From positions 1-64,000 of the forward strand of contig CAKSDE010000010.1 of NCBI GenBank assembly GCA_934444735.1: DNA of 64,000 bases, in the 5' to 3' direction. This DNA is from an uncultured Clostridia bacterium. Its GTDB lineage: Bacteria; Bacillota; Clostridia; UBA1381. Positions 55,315 through 63,857 of this stretch are shown here, piece by piece. Made by a program: the position numbers and the translations under genes. Within the stretch, counting starts at the first letter, position 1. Each line of letters opens with the position of its first letter. Below the pieces are notes generated by a model that made no database searches, had not been told where the DNA came from, and saw only the letters and a program-made list of their open reading frames with translations.

Positions 55315-55737
55315 TTACTCGGCAGCATTGTTACTTTTGCTTTCCAACTTTTTTAAATAATCAACGCACAGTCCGCCGTCACAGTAATAGAAAAACGGAT
55401 CCTTGCGAATGGCATTTTCTCCATTAATAAAGAATATGGGAACAATAGCTTTATCATTTTTATCAACATATACCACCGAAAATCTATAGCCTATCTTCCC
55501 CAGTGACACTCCGCCTTTTCGCATCGGTTTGCTTTTAATATTTTCAACAATATACCGAATATCCTCCGCATCTTCAACCGTAAATCCCACGCCTGTATTA
55601 CCGTCGAATATATTGATGTGGTCAACATCGGACGGATTTACATCCTTTCCGAATGTCTTTGGCGTAAAATAATATATCAATGCCGCACAAATCACAATCA
55701 GCAGTGCGGTTAAGGGAAATAAAACTTTCTTTTTCAT
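55315..55737 (-). CDS. Membrane-anchored protein of unknown function
   Basis: 140 residues: an N-terminal hydrophobic anchor (about 6-25) and an exported domain of about 110 residues rich in beta-strand patterns (HINIFDGNTGVGFTV; YRFSVVYVDKNDKAIVPIFF). No family recognised. The ATG at 55737 has GAGGTG eight bases upstream; a GTG three codons earlier is too near the same site. It stands 25 bp past metH on the far side of metH's own start, so it is a separate small unit. Confidence 0.65.
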   Translation of the reverse strand: MKKKVLFPLTALLIVICAALIYYFTPKTFGKDVNPSDVDHINIFDGNTGVGFTVEDAEDIRYIVENIKSKPMRKGGVSLGKIGYRFSVVYVDKNDKAIVPIFFINGENAIRKDPFFYYCDGGLCVDYLKKLESKSNNAAE

Positions 55738-55761
55738 ACCGCACACACCTCATCAGATTAT

Positions 55762-58146
55762 TTACTGTATGCTTTCGGCATATCTCACCGTTTCCATCGC
55801 GTCCTTTGCGTATTTATCCGCGCCTATCATCTCGGCATACTCACGGTTTAAAACAGCTCCACCGACAACCACCTTGCACCACGGAGCTTTTTCGCGCAAA
55901 AGCACTATTGTCTTTTCCATAGCAGGCACGGTCGTAGTCATAAGAGCGCTAAGTCCGCAGACCGGCGCATTTTTTTCAACAACAGTATCTGCTATCACCT
56001 CTGGTGCAACGTCACGCCCCAGATCCACCACGTCAAATCCGTAGTTTTCCAAAAGCACCTTCACGATATTCTTTCCTATATCATGAATATCTCCCTGAAC
56101 GGTTGCAATTACAAAGGTGCATTTTTTCTCGCTTTTGGCACCGCTTGCAGCGATTGCGTCCTTTATTTTATCAAACGCACTTTTTGCCGCCTCGGCACTC
56201 ATCAAAAGCTGCGGAAGATATACTTTCTTTTCCTCAAAGCCTTTTCCCACGCTGTCCAAAGCCGGGACAATATCGTTATTTACAATATCGAGCGGCGCAT
56301 GATCCTTTAAAAGCACCTCACAGCTCTCTGCCGCCTTTTCCTTTAATCCTCTCGATATTGCAGTCTTTAAATCTATCGTTTCATCTTTTGTCTTAACCGT
56401 TTCATTTTTTTCGGCACTCTCCAGTGATGTTATGAATTTTATATACTCGGAGCAGTTCTCATCCATATTGTGAATCGTCATAAAGGTATAGTATGCCTTC
56501 AAAATCCCATCGGAATACGGATTTATAATCCCTGCCGAGAGTCCGTTTTCCAGGGCAAATGCGAAAAAGTTCGCATTTATCGTTTCACGCTCGGGCAGTC
56601 CGAATGAAATATTTGAAACACCCAAAACGGTATTTACTCCCATCTTGTTTCGGATATAATTAAGCGCCTGCAAAGTATTTACCGCCGCCGAAGAATCCGC
56701 GCTTATCGCCATGCAAAGCGTATCAAATACAATATCCTTTTTATCTATGCCGTATTTTTTTGCATTCTCCAAAATCTTTTCGGCTATTCTGATTTTCCCT
56801 GCGGCATCTTTGGGAATACCGTCCTCATCAAGCGTGAGCGCAACCACAACACCGCCGTATTTTTTCACCAACGGGAAAATCTTTTCCATACTCTCAGCCT
56901 TTCCCGTTACCGAATTAACCATTGCTTTTCCGTTATACCGCCTTAGCGCCGCCTCCATTGCCGTACTCAAAGTCGTATCTATCTGAAGCGGCAGATCTAT
57001 TACCGCCTGTATCTCGCACACAGCATTTTCAAGCATCGCACGCTCATCTATCCCCGGCAGTCCCACATTTACATCCAGAATATCCGCGCCCCGATCCTGC
57101 TGATTCATTCCCTCATTTAAGATATATGCCATATCATTTTCCATAAGAGCTGTCTTAAATCTTTTTTTGCCTGTCGGGTTTATGCGCTCGCCGATCAGTA
57201 TCGGTTTTTCGCCGATTCTTACCGCATGAGTATATGAAGAAACCACCGTAAAATTCTTTTTGGGGATCGGCTCAAATTCAATATCTTTTGTTGCCTCAAC
57301 CGTCTTTTTTATATATTCGGGTGTTGTTCCGCAGCAGCCGCCGATTATTCCCACTCCTTTTTTTGCCATTGCGGCAACGCACTCGGCAAAGCTTTCGGCA
57401 TCAACATCATAGTATGTTCTCTCCCCGTCGCTTGCCGGCAGTCCTGCGTTCGGCTTTAATATAACCGGCGTTGACGAGTATTTTAATATCTCATCAATTA
57501 CGCCCTCAAGCTGTTTCGGGCCGAGCGAACAGTTTACTCCCAGTGCGTCAACGCCCAAGCCCTCAAGCATTGCCACCATAGCGTCGGGTGATGCTCCCGT
57601 CATAAGCTTTCCGTCCTCGCCGTACGCATTCGATGCAAATATCGGCAGATCCGAATTTTCCTTTGCCGCCAAAACCGCAGCCTTTGTTTCATAGCTGTCG
57701 TTCATTGTTTCGATAAAGATCAGATCTGCGCCGTATTTGGCTCCGAGCCGTACGGTTTTGGCAAAAACCGCAACAGCCTCCTCAAAATCGAAATCACCGT
57801 ACGGCTTTAGAAGTCTGCCTGTCGGGCCTATATCGAGCGCGACATATTTCTCACCCTTGTTTTCCGATTTTTCTGCTGCCTGTCTTGCATTTTCAAGAGC
57901 GCTTTTTATTATTTTCTCGAGTTCGTCATCATCAAATTTCAGACTGTTCGCACCGAATGTATTGGAGTTTACCACATTCGATCCCGCATCAAAATACATC
58001 TTATGAATACGCACAATTTCCTCGGGGTGCTCCATATTCCATCTTTCGGGAAGCTCTCCCGGTGCCAGTCCGCGCGACTGCAAAAGCGTACCCATGCCGC
58101 CGTCCAAGTATATTCTCGAAGTCTTAATCAAATCTCTTATATTCAT
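55762..58146 (-). CDS. metH: Cobalamin-dependent methionine synthase (no reactivation domain)
   Basis: Methylates homocysteine from methyltetrahydrofolate through B12. 794 residues: homocysteine-binding domain with zinc cysteines (GVNCSLGP, GGCCGTTPEYI; about 1-300), pterin-binding domain (about 315-570; INPTGKKRFKTAL), helical cap and B12 domain with ligand His in GDIHDIGKNIV (about 660-794). It stops after the B12 domain, unlike the roughly 1200-residue E. coli enzyme. The missing SAM-binding reactivation domain is encoded by the next gene upstream. GGAG precedes ATG. Confidence 0.94.
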   Translation of the reverse strand: MNIRDLIKTSRIYLDGGMGTLLQSRGLAPGELPERWNMEHPEEIVRIHKMYFDAGSNVVNSNTFGANSLKFDDDELEKIIKSALENARQAAEKSENKGEKYVALDIGPTGRLLKPYGDFDFEEAVAVFAKTVRLGAKYGADLIFIETMNDSYETKAAVLAAKENSDLPIFASNAYGEDGKLMTGASPDAMVAMLEGLGVDALGVNCSLGPKQLEGVIDEILKYSSTPVILKPNAGLPASDGERTYYDVDAESFAECVAAMAKKGVGIIGGCCGTTPEYIKKTVEATKDIEFEPIPKKNFTVVSSYTHAVRIGEKPILIGERINPTGKKRFKTALMENDMAYILNEGMNQQDRGADILDVNVGLPGIDERAMLENAVCEIQAVIDLPLQIDTTLSTAMEAALRRYNGKAMVNSVTGKAESMEKIFPLVKKYGGVVVALTLDEDGIPKDAAGKIRIAEKILENAKKYGIDKKDIVFDTLCMAISADSSAAVNTLQALNYIRNKMGVNTVLGVSNISFGLPERETINANFFAFALENGLSAGIINPYSDGILKAYYTFMTIHNMDENCSEYIKFITSLESAEKNETVKTKDETIDLKTAISRGLKEKAAESCEVLLKDHAPLDIVNNDIVPALDSVGKGFEEKKVYLPQLLMSAEAAKSAFDKIKDAIAASGAKSEKKCTFVIATVQGDIHDIGKNIVKVLLENYGFDVVDLGRDVAPEVIADTVVEKNAPVCGLSALMTTTVPAMEKTIVLLREKAPWCKVVVGGAVLNREYAEMIGADKYAKDAMETVRYAESIQ

Positions 58147-58189
58147 ATAAAAATCTCCATTCTGTCATCATACGGGCGGCATTTCGGTA

Positions 58190-58861
58190 TTATTTTTTTC
58201 TGAACGCACAGTCCGTCTTTTCGCAGTTTTCGCATGATTTCTCATTTTCGGCACATTTTGCAGCCGACAAAGGGATTATCGCCGTAACCGATTTTGTCGG
58301 CGTCATAAGAAGGCTTGAATTGAGCGAAAGTCCGATTTTTCGGCTGCAATCCAAAACGGCAAAAATCTCCTTTTGCATATCAAGCGGAATATCGCCGTAA
58401 CCAGGGCTGAAACGCACACCTGCAAATAAACCCTGCCGTTTTGCCGCATCTTTCATATCCTTACAAAAAGCGTCGCACAAGCTCTCTATCCGCTCTGCGC
58501 CTATTGCTTGAAATGCCACCGCCCTTGCAGGTGATATACTGCTGTATTTCGTTATGAGCCTGTCTATATTTAATCCGACCGTCGCAGCAAAAAGGATAAT
58601 CTTTTCTGCTCCTTGCAGACGTTTTTTTATTGTGGCACTGTCCGATTCAGCAAACCCCAAATTTATACCGCTGTCCTTTTTGGTCAGCTCAAATTCGCGG
58701 TAACACACGCGATAAGCAAACGCGCCGCCGCACTCTTTTAAGCACTCCTCCAAAAGTGCGTCCATATCCTCACTTTTACCCGAAACACCCATATACCTCA
58801 ACATCTCGGTTCTGTCAAAAGGCATTTCGGAATACATCTTCACAAAAACTTTATTAAGCAT
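58190..58861 (-). CDS. Methionine synthase reactivation-domain protein
   Basis: 223 residues with RFSPGYGDIPLDMQ, the SAM-contact motif of the MetH activation domain, and a cysteine-rich tail (CAENEKSCENCEKTDCAF). It presumably reduces and remethylates inactive cob(II)alamin in MetH with SAM. The start ATG overlaps the metF stop (ATGCTTAA), so the genes are coupled; GGGAAAAG stands upstream. The frame is open further upstream, inside metF. Standing alone beside a short MetH, it forms the split system. Confidence 0.85.
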   Translation of the reverse strand: MLNKVFVKMYSEMPFDRTEMLRYMGVSGKSEDMDALLEECLKECGGAFAYRVCYREFELTKKDSGINLGFAESDSATIKKRLQGAEKIILFAATVGLNIDRLITKYSSISPARAVAFQAIGAERIESLCDAFCKDMKDAAKRQGLFAGVRFSPGYGDIPLDMQKEIFAVLDCSRKIGLSLNSSLLMTPTKSVTAIIPLSAAKCAENEKSCENCEKTDCAFRKK

Positions 58862-59741
58862 CTTTTCCCAATATATCCGAGAGGTTAGCCTGAATCTTTG
58901 CGGCAACATCGGGTTTGTTCATGGAATACACATGCACGTGTGTTATTCCGTTGGCGTATAGGTCTATAATCTGATCCGTTGCATAAGCAATACCTGCCTG
59001 TTTCATCGCATCGGGATAGTCCCCGAACTTATCTATCAGGCTTTTAAAGCGCTGCGGCATAAAAGAGCCGGAAAGCTTTATCGCACGCTCCACTTGCTTT
59101 GCATTGGTAATCGGCATAATTCCTGCAATCACCGGCAGAGTTATCCCCGCCTCTCTTATTTTATACAGAAAATTATAGAGAAGATTATTATCGAAAAACA
59201 TCTGCGTTGTGAAAAAATCACACCCGGCATCTGCTTTTTCTTTTAAATAGCGTATATCCTCTTTCTGATTTACGCTCTCGGGGTGCACTTCGGGATAACA
59301 CGCACCGCCTATACAAAAATCGGGACTGATACTTTTTATGTCATATATAAGATCGGTCGCGTGCTTATAGTATATACCCGTTGCGTCTGAGTCCTCGGGA
59401 ATATCACCCCTTAATGCCATGATGTTTTCAATTTCCGCCGTCCTTATCCTTTCGATCATATCTATAACCGTTTCTCGCGTTGAGGATATGCAGGTCAGAT
59501 GCGCAATCGACGGCACACCGTAGTTATCCTTTATATTTTTCGCCATATCCAAAGTATACTTGCTCGTTCCGCCGCCGGCACCGTATGTCACGCTCATAAA
59601 AGCAGGTTTAAGCTTTGCGATTTCCTCTGTCGCATACTTTACACTGTCGTAAACGGCGTCTGTTTTCGGCGGAAAAATCTCAAAAGAAAGCGAAAACTTT
59701 CTGCTTTTAAGCAAATCCGATATTTTCATCTCTGTAATCAT
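58854..59741 (-). CDS. metF: 5,10-methylenetetrahydrofolate reductase
   Basis: Makes methyltetrahydrofolate for MetH. 295 residues with the family start FSLSFEIFPPKTD, the FAD/folate barrel (FMSVTYGAGGGT, NIMALRGDIPED, DFFTTQMFFDN, ITLPVIAGIMPI) typical of class MetF. AAGGAG is three to four bases from ATG, rather close. Repeat A2 lies directly upstream. First gene of metF-reactivase-metH. Confidence 0.94.
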   Translation of the reverse strand: MITEMKISDLLKSRKFSLSFEIFPPKTDAVYDSVKYATEEIAKLKPAFMSVTYGAGGGTSKYTLDMAKNIKDNYGVPSIAHLTCISSTRETVIDMIERIRTAEIENIMALRGDIPEDSDATGIYYKHATDLIYDIKSISPDFCIGGACYPEVHPESVNQKEDIRYLKEKADAGCDFFTTQMFFDNNLLYNFLYKIREAGITLPVIAGIMPITNAKQVERAIKLSGSFMPQRFKSLIDKFGDYPDAMKQAGIAYATDQIIDLYANGITHVHVYSMNKPDVAAKIQANLSDILGKDA

Positions 59742-59766
59742 TATCTCCTTTTTTCAGATTTTATTT

Positions 59767-59953
59767 TAGATAATTGTAAAACTAACGTTTTCCAATTAAA
59801 ATTCTTAGGTAGAAATAAAAAGTTCCGGCTGATTTTAATTTTACGGCAGGTTGAAACTTTTTATTTCAGCCAAAAATGACGCGCATGTCGTCATTTTTGA
59901 TTATAAATCAGGGGTTGGCACCCCCGATACCCCCGCAAAGATGCGGCGGCTAA
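59767..59953 (-). repeat. Family A interspersed repeat, copy A2
   Basis: Near-identical to A1: by eye only about six transitions or substitutions over about 165 aligned bases (59771-59935). Carries the same AAAAATGACG/CGTCATTTTT hairpin and GGGGTTGGCACCCCC stem. Lies between the pfkA-type stop (59985) and the metF ribosome site, the same arrangement as A1. Confidence 0.85.
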
Positions 59954-59984
59954 AAAGCAAAATTTACATTTTACCTATCTTGCA

Positions 59985-61202
59985 TTATCTTATCTCAAAC
60001 TGTATTAATCCCTCGTCAAATATCAGCGGCAGCTCACCTGCAATCAAAGGCTTTGCATAGGCAATGAACTTTTCATTCACTCCCAAGCCGTCCTCGGCAA
60101 TCATATCTTTGGGTATTCCCTTTTCAAAGTTTGCCACATCATTTATATCAAACGGTGCAAGCTCTATTGCATACGGCTTGTCCGAAATACGTTTAAATCC
60201 TGCCATAACGGCTGTTTTTCCATCCTCCGCAAGCTCTATTGCAAAGCTTCCCGCCGCAAACGCTTCTTCCACATCAACCTTAGATCCGGCAATCGAAAAA
60301 CAGCGCTGCAATGTGCTTAACTCTATACTTCTCGTCTTTATACCCAGCTCGTCCGATATAAGCTTTTCGACAGTCTTTCCGACTCCTCCCAGTGCCGCGT
60401 GAGCAAATCCGTCGTCTTCTGCCCTTTTTATATCGCCGCACTCGGCTATGTAGCGCTCATCTTCACCCTTTATGCCTTCCGAAACCGCAATGATTGTCGT
60501 GCTTTTCTTTTTCATCACGTTTTTCAGTTTTTCTATAAATTTTTCGGGCGAGAATGTCACCTCCGGCAGACAGATTATATCAACAGGATTCAGCTTGTCC
60601 GAATTTGCCAAAGCCGCAGCAGCGGTAAGCCACCCTGCATTTCTTCCCATAATCTCCAAAATAACGACCGATTTCATATCGTAAACATCGGTATCAAGCG
60701 CCAGCTGACGTATTGAGTTGACTATAAATTTTGCAGCGGAGCCGAATCCCGGTGTGTGGTCGGTTAAAAACAGGTCGTTATCTATCGTTTTCGGCACACC
60801 TATAACCTGTATATCTATATTTTTATCCGCCGCATACGCAGAAAGCTTTTTTACGGTATCCATCGAATCGTTTCCGCCGATATAGAGAAAATATCCCACG
60901 TTATGCTTTTTAAAGGTATCGAATATCTTCTTATAAATATCCTCATCTTTTTCCGAATCAGGCAGCTTTTTTCTGCATGAGCCGAGATATGATGACGGCG
61001 TCTGCTTTAAAAGCGCAATCCTCTCAGGTGTAAAATCGTCCAATGATATGATATTATCGTTTAATATTCCCTCAATGCCGTTTACCGTCCCTAAAATCTC
61101 ACCGATTTTGCGCGACTCTATTCCTCTTTTTATCACACCTGCCAATGATGCGTTTATAACCGAAGTCGGTCCTCCCGACTGCCCAACGAGTAAATTTTTC
61201 AT
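59985..61202 (-). CDS. pfp: Phosphofructokinase, probably PPi-dependent
   Basis: 405 residues. Converts fructose-6-phosphate to fructose-1,6-bisphosphate. GGNDSMDTVKK replaces the GGDGS loop of ATP enzymes, and the lysine of VPKTIDND stands where ATP-dependent PFKs have glycine; both are associated with pyrophosphate use. EIMGRNAGWLTA is the sugar-phosphate site. The donor is therefore inferred from two positions, not proven. AAAAGGAG precedes ATG. Single gene; repeat B7 is upstream and A2 downstream. Confidence 0.88.
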   Translation of the reverse strand: MKNLLVGQSGGPTSVINASLAGVIKRGIESRKIGEILGTVNGIEGILNDNIISLDDFTPERIALLKQTPSSYLGSCRKKLPDSEKDEDIYKKIFDTFKKHNVGYFLYIGGNDSMDTVKKLSAYAADKNIDIQVIGVPKTIDNDLFLTDHTPGFGSAAKFIVNSIRQLALDTDVYDMKSVVILEIMGRNAGWLTAAAALANSDKLNPVDIICLPEVTFSPEKFIEKLKNVMKKKSTTIIAVSEGIKGEDERYIAECGDIKRAEDDGFAHAALGGVGKTVEKLISDELGIKTRSIELSTLQRCFSIAGSKVDVEEAFAAGSFAIELAEDGKTAVMAGFKRISDKPYAIELAPFDINDVANFEKGIPKDMIAEDGLGVNEKFIAYAKPLIAGELPLIFDEGLIQFEIR

Positions 61203-61245
61203 AAGTTACTTCTCCTTTTTTATTCTGCCTTTACCTTTTTTCTAA

Positions 61246-61396
61246 GGGGATAGGAAAAAAGCTTTGGAATTAACAAACCGAGCCAAAGCTTTAGCTTTGG
61301 GATACCCGACAGCGTACATGGGTACGCCGAGGGCGAAGTTTGTTGATAGCAAGAAAAAATAATTTTTCTTGCGTTCCTGAGTTTTTTAACATCCCC
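61246..61396 (-). repeat. Family B interspersed repeat, copy B7
   Basis: 151 bp, the cleanest copy: ends GGGGATAGGAAAAAAGC and GAGTTTTTTAACATCCCC, nested hairpins CCAAAGCTTTAGCTTTGG, GCGTACATGGGTACGC and GCAAGAAAAAAT/ATTTTTCTTGC, and paired ACAAAC/GTTTGT arms. The conserved end is four bases past the stop codon of the C1 peptidase gene. Confidence 0.85.
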
Positions 61397-61400
61397 TTTT

Positions 61401-63845
61401 TTATTCTGCCGTGTATGTTTCACCTGTATATCCTTCTGCCGAGATTGCCTCGGTTACGGGCTTCATGCCGCCGTACGAATCCAGCCACATAAGCTTTACC
61501 GTTTCATTTGCCGTATCCGATTCTATCCCTCTCATATTCCCGTCGGCGGCAACACTTGACACATCGATAAGCTTACCGTCCGAAAAGCGCGCCGCAACGA
61601 TTTTGCCGTTACCGTTAAATCCTCCGACATAATAGCCGGCATTTGTCTGGCGCGCTACCATCATCGGATTATCCGAAACCCAAAAGGTTTTCTTCTCGCT
61701 CATATACTGATTTCCGGCATAATCATATGCTATAAAATATGCGGTATACTCGCCCGTGCCGTAAGTGATTTTCACTCCAAAGCCGTTTTGACACGTATCG
61801 GGCGAAATATTCCGAACAATATAATTGTTTGAGGGTGTCATAATACGCAAATTATAATATTTAACTTCATTTCCCGTAGCATAGTAATTAACCTTATCAC
61901 TCGTTTTATACACAGGCTTTACCATGTTGAATTTTATATTTGAAACAGGGTTATATACATTCACCGTCAAGCTCGCCGTTTTGCCGCTGTTATCGGCAGC
62001 GTTTGCGGTGAGTATACATTCTCCCTTTTTCTTTCCCTTTAAAACACCGTTTGCAAAGCTTGCGGCATCGGAAGAAAGCGTCCATAAAAGCTCGTCATTC
62101 GTTGCATAATACGGCTCTTTTTTTACCTTTATTTTCAGTTCATCACCGACAATAATAGCGTTCTTTGATGCGCTTATCTCCAGATTTTCCAGTAAAATCG
62201 GCTCCTCCGCCCATTTTGCAAAAAGCGTCATATCCGAGGCTACAGTGTCCGTATCAAAATCCCACGCATTAGTGCAATCGCTGTCTTTATACCAGCCTGC
62301 AAAATATTTACCGCTTTTTGTAGGATTTTTAGGTACAGTCAGATATGCATTTTCGGGATATTCGGCACTTGCAATCACATCACCGCCGCCAGTATCAAAG
62401 CTTACAGTAAATTTCTCCGAGGTTGAGTATGCCTTTATGCAGGCATTATTATATCCGTCAGAGGCATCACTCCACGTTCCGTTTGCATATAAAAAGCTTT
62501 CGCCCTCATTTGATGAATTTTTTAAGCTCGGAGTTGTTCCTTCAAATACATGAAATGCATTGGTACTATCAGGATCTTTCAGAGAAAGCACTACCGAAAA
62601 GCGCTCACCCGAATTTAGTGCAACGGGCGTCGTAAGCTTCACCGTATGATATCCGTCATAGTAAACCGTACCCGAAACCGTATTCATAAGTATTCCGTCA
62701 TCGGGCGCCGCCGCACCGTCATCTAATTTATAGATTTTTGCGGTATATGTAACAGGCTCTGTCGCATTGCTTGCATGATCGGTATAAAATCCCACGGCTT
62801 TTACCGTCTGATTTTCCCGTGCTGTGAAGATATTCGCCGAATGCTCCGTGCCCAAAAGCATACTCCATGATGCGCCGTCATACTGATTTATAATGTTATA
62901 GTTATCGCTCGGCTCCATTTTAAGACTCATAAAATTAGCCAGAGTAGCCTCTTCATATGATATCCAGAAATATCCGTTATCGCCCCATACCGTTCCCCAG
63001 CTGTTTTTGGCTTTCCATGCACCGGGTTTTTGCGGTTTTTGCGAAAGTCCGTTAAAGTTTGTGACTGCATAGTCATCGTCCCAGCCGACAAGCACAACAG
63101 CATGATTCCCGTACCTTTTTCCCAAGCTGCTGAAGTATGCGTTTTTGTTGCTGAGCTTTGTATTGTCGGCAAAATATTCCACCATAACGCTGCCGTTTTC
63201 CATAATCGCCGATTTTACATCATCTGCACTCTCCAGCTCGCGATACTCCTGCAAATGCGCATATGAAGAATACCTCTTATCCTCCGGGACGTCCGTCATA
63301 TCTGCCAAAGTCTCCCCGTACGGATAATTCTCCTCAAGCTCAACACCCTGCCAGCCTGCAAGATAGCGCACCGCGCTTGCATGATTGCCGTCACAGTAAT
63401 ATCCTGTATAGTCGTTCTTAAATTCCTCACCGTCATTTAATATCTCATTATGCTTATGTGCAACACACGCCAAATGCCGCTCCGAATAATCGATCTCGTC
63501 CGGATCTGCATACCCTTGCCGCAGCATACTGCTCTCGGCGGCGGCAATTGTCGTAAAAGCCCAGCACGTTCCGAATTTGCCCTGCGCCCTTACAGGTGTA
63601 ACATACCCCAATGCCGCCGAGTCATAGTTTTGGGGAAGTGATGTATTCTCATTGCTCTTTAACCCCTTAGTGTTCTTTTTTACAGGCTTTTTTACGCCGT
63701 TGTCCAAAACCTCAACCGTAACCTCCGGTTTTTGTCCCAAGCCGTAATTAACGTTTTCGGCAAGCTGTAATTCCTCTGCCTTTGTCGGCATACTCCCCAA
63801 CAACATTGTCGTCATCAGAGCTGCTGCAATAATTTTCACTCTCAT
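61401..63845 (-). CDS. Secreted C1 (papain) family cysteine peptidase, multidomain
   Basis: 814 residues. Signal peptide 1-23 (cleavage near TKA). Catalytic Cys94 (GTCWAF), His248 (YGNHAVVLVGW) and Asn281 (KNSWGTVWG) form the papain triad, with the oxyanion Gln probably in VRAQGKFGTC. Then a lectin-like domain (about 315-470), a Listeria-Bacteroides repeat (about 475-545; FTVSFDTGGGDV, YFAGWYKD), and Ig-like domains (about 550-640). No anchor motif is evident, so it is released or held non-covalently. Its ribosome site overlaps the upstream stop codon. Confidence 0.9.
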   Translation of the reverse strand: MRVKIIAAALMTTMLLGSMPTKAEELQLAENVNYGLGQKPEVTVEVLDNGVKKPVKKNTKGLKSNENTSLPQNYDSAALGYVTPVRAQGKFGTCWAFTTIAAAESSMLRQGYADPDEIDYSERHLACVAHKHNEILNDGEEFKNDYTGYYCDGNHASAVRYLAGWQGVELEENYPYGETLADMTDVPEDKRYSSYAHLQEYRELESADDVKSAIMENGSVMVEYFADNTKLSNKNAYFSSLGKRYGNHAVVLVGWDDDYAVTNFNGLSQKPQKPGAWKAKNSWGTVWGDNGYFWISYEEATLANFMSLKMEPSDNYNIINQYDGASWSMLLGTEHSANIFTARENQTVKAVGFYTDHASNATEPVTYTAKIYKLDDGAAAPDDGILMNTVSGTVYYDGYHTVKLTTPVALNSGERFSVVLSLKDPDSTNAFHVFEGTTPSLKNSSNEGESFLYANGTWSDASDGYNNACIKAYSTSEKFTVSFDTGGGDVIASAEYPENAYLTVPKNPTKSGKYFAGWYKDSDCTNAWDFDTDTVASDMTLFAKWAEEPILLENLEISASKNAIIVGDELKIKVKKEPYYATNDELLWTLSSDAASFANGVLKGKKKGECILTANAADNSGKTASLTVNVYNPVSNIKFNMVKPVYKTSDKVNYYATGNEVKYYNLRIMTPSNNYIVRNISPDTCQNGFGVKITYGTGEYTAYFIAYDYAGNQYMSEKKTFWVSDNPMMVARQTNAGYYVGGFNGNGKIVAARFSDGKLIDVSSVAADGNMRGIESDTANETVKLMWLDSYGGMKPVTEAISAEGYTGETYTAE

Positions 63846-63857
63846 AGCGTTTTCTCC

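Noticed and set aside
59742..59985. SAM or cobalamin riboswitch before metF
   Set aside because: The gap is filled by repeat A2; no B12-box or SAM core was found.
6398..61396. Family B as degraded group IIC introns, which also favour terminators
   Set aside because: No domain V-like 34-nt hairpin or reverse transcriptase; the copies have terminal inverted repeats, unlike introns.
61246..61396. GTACATGGGTAC palindrome as an operator
   Set aside because: It occurs only inside family B copies, including 3' ends, so it is a part of the repeat.
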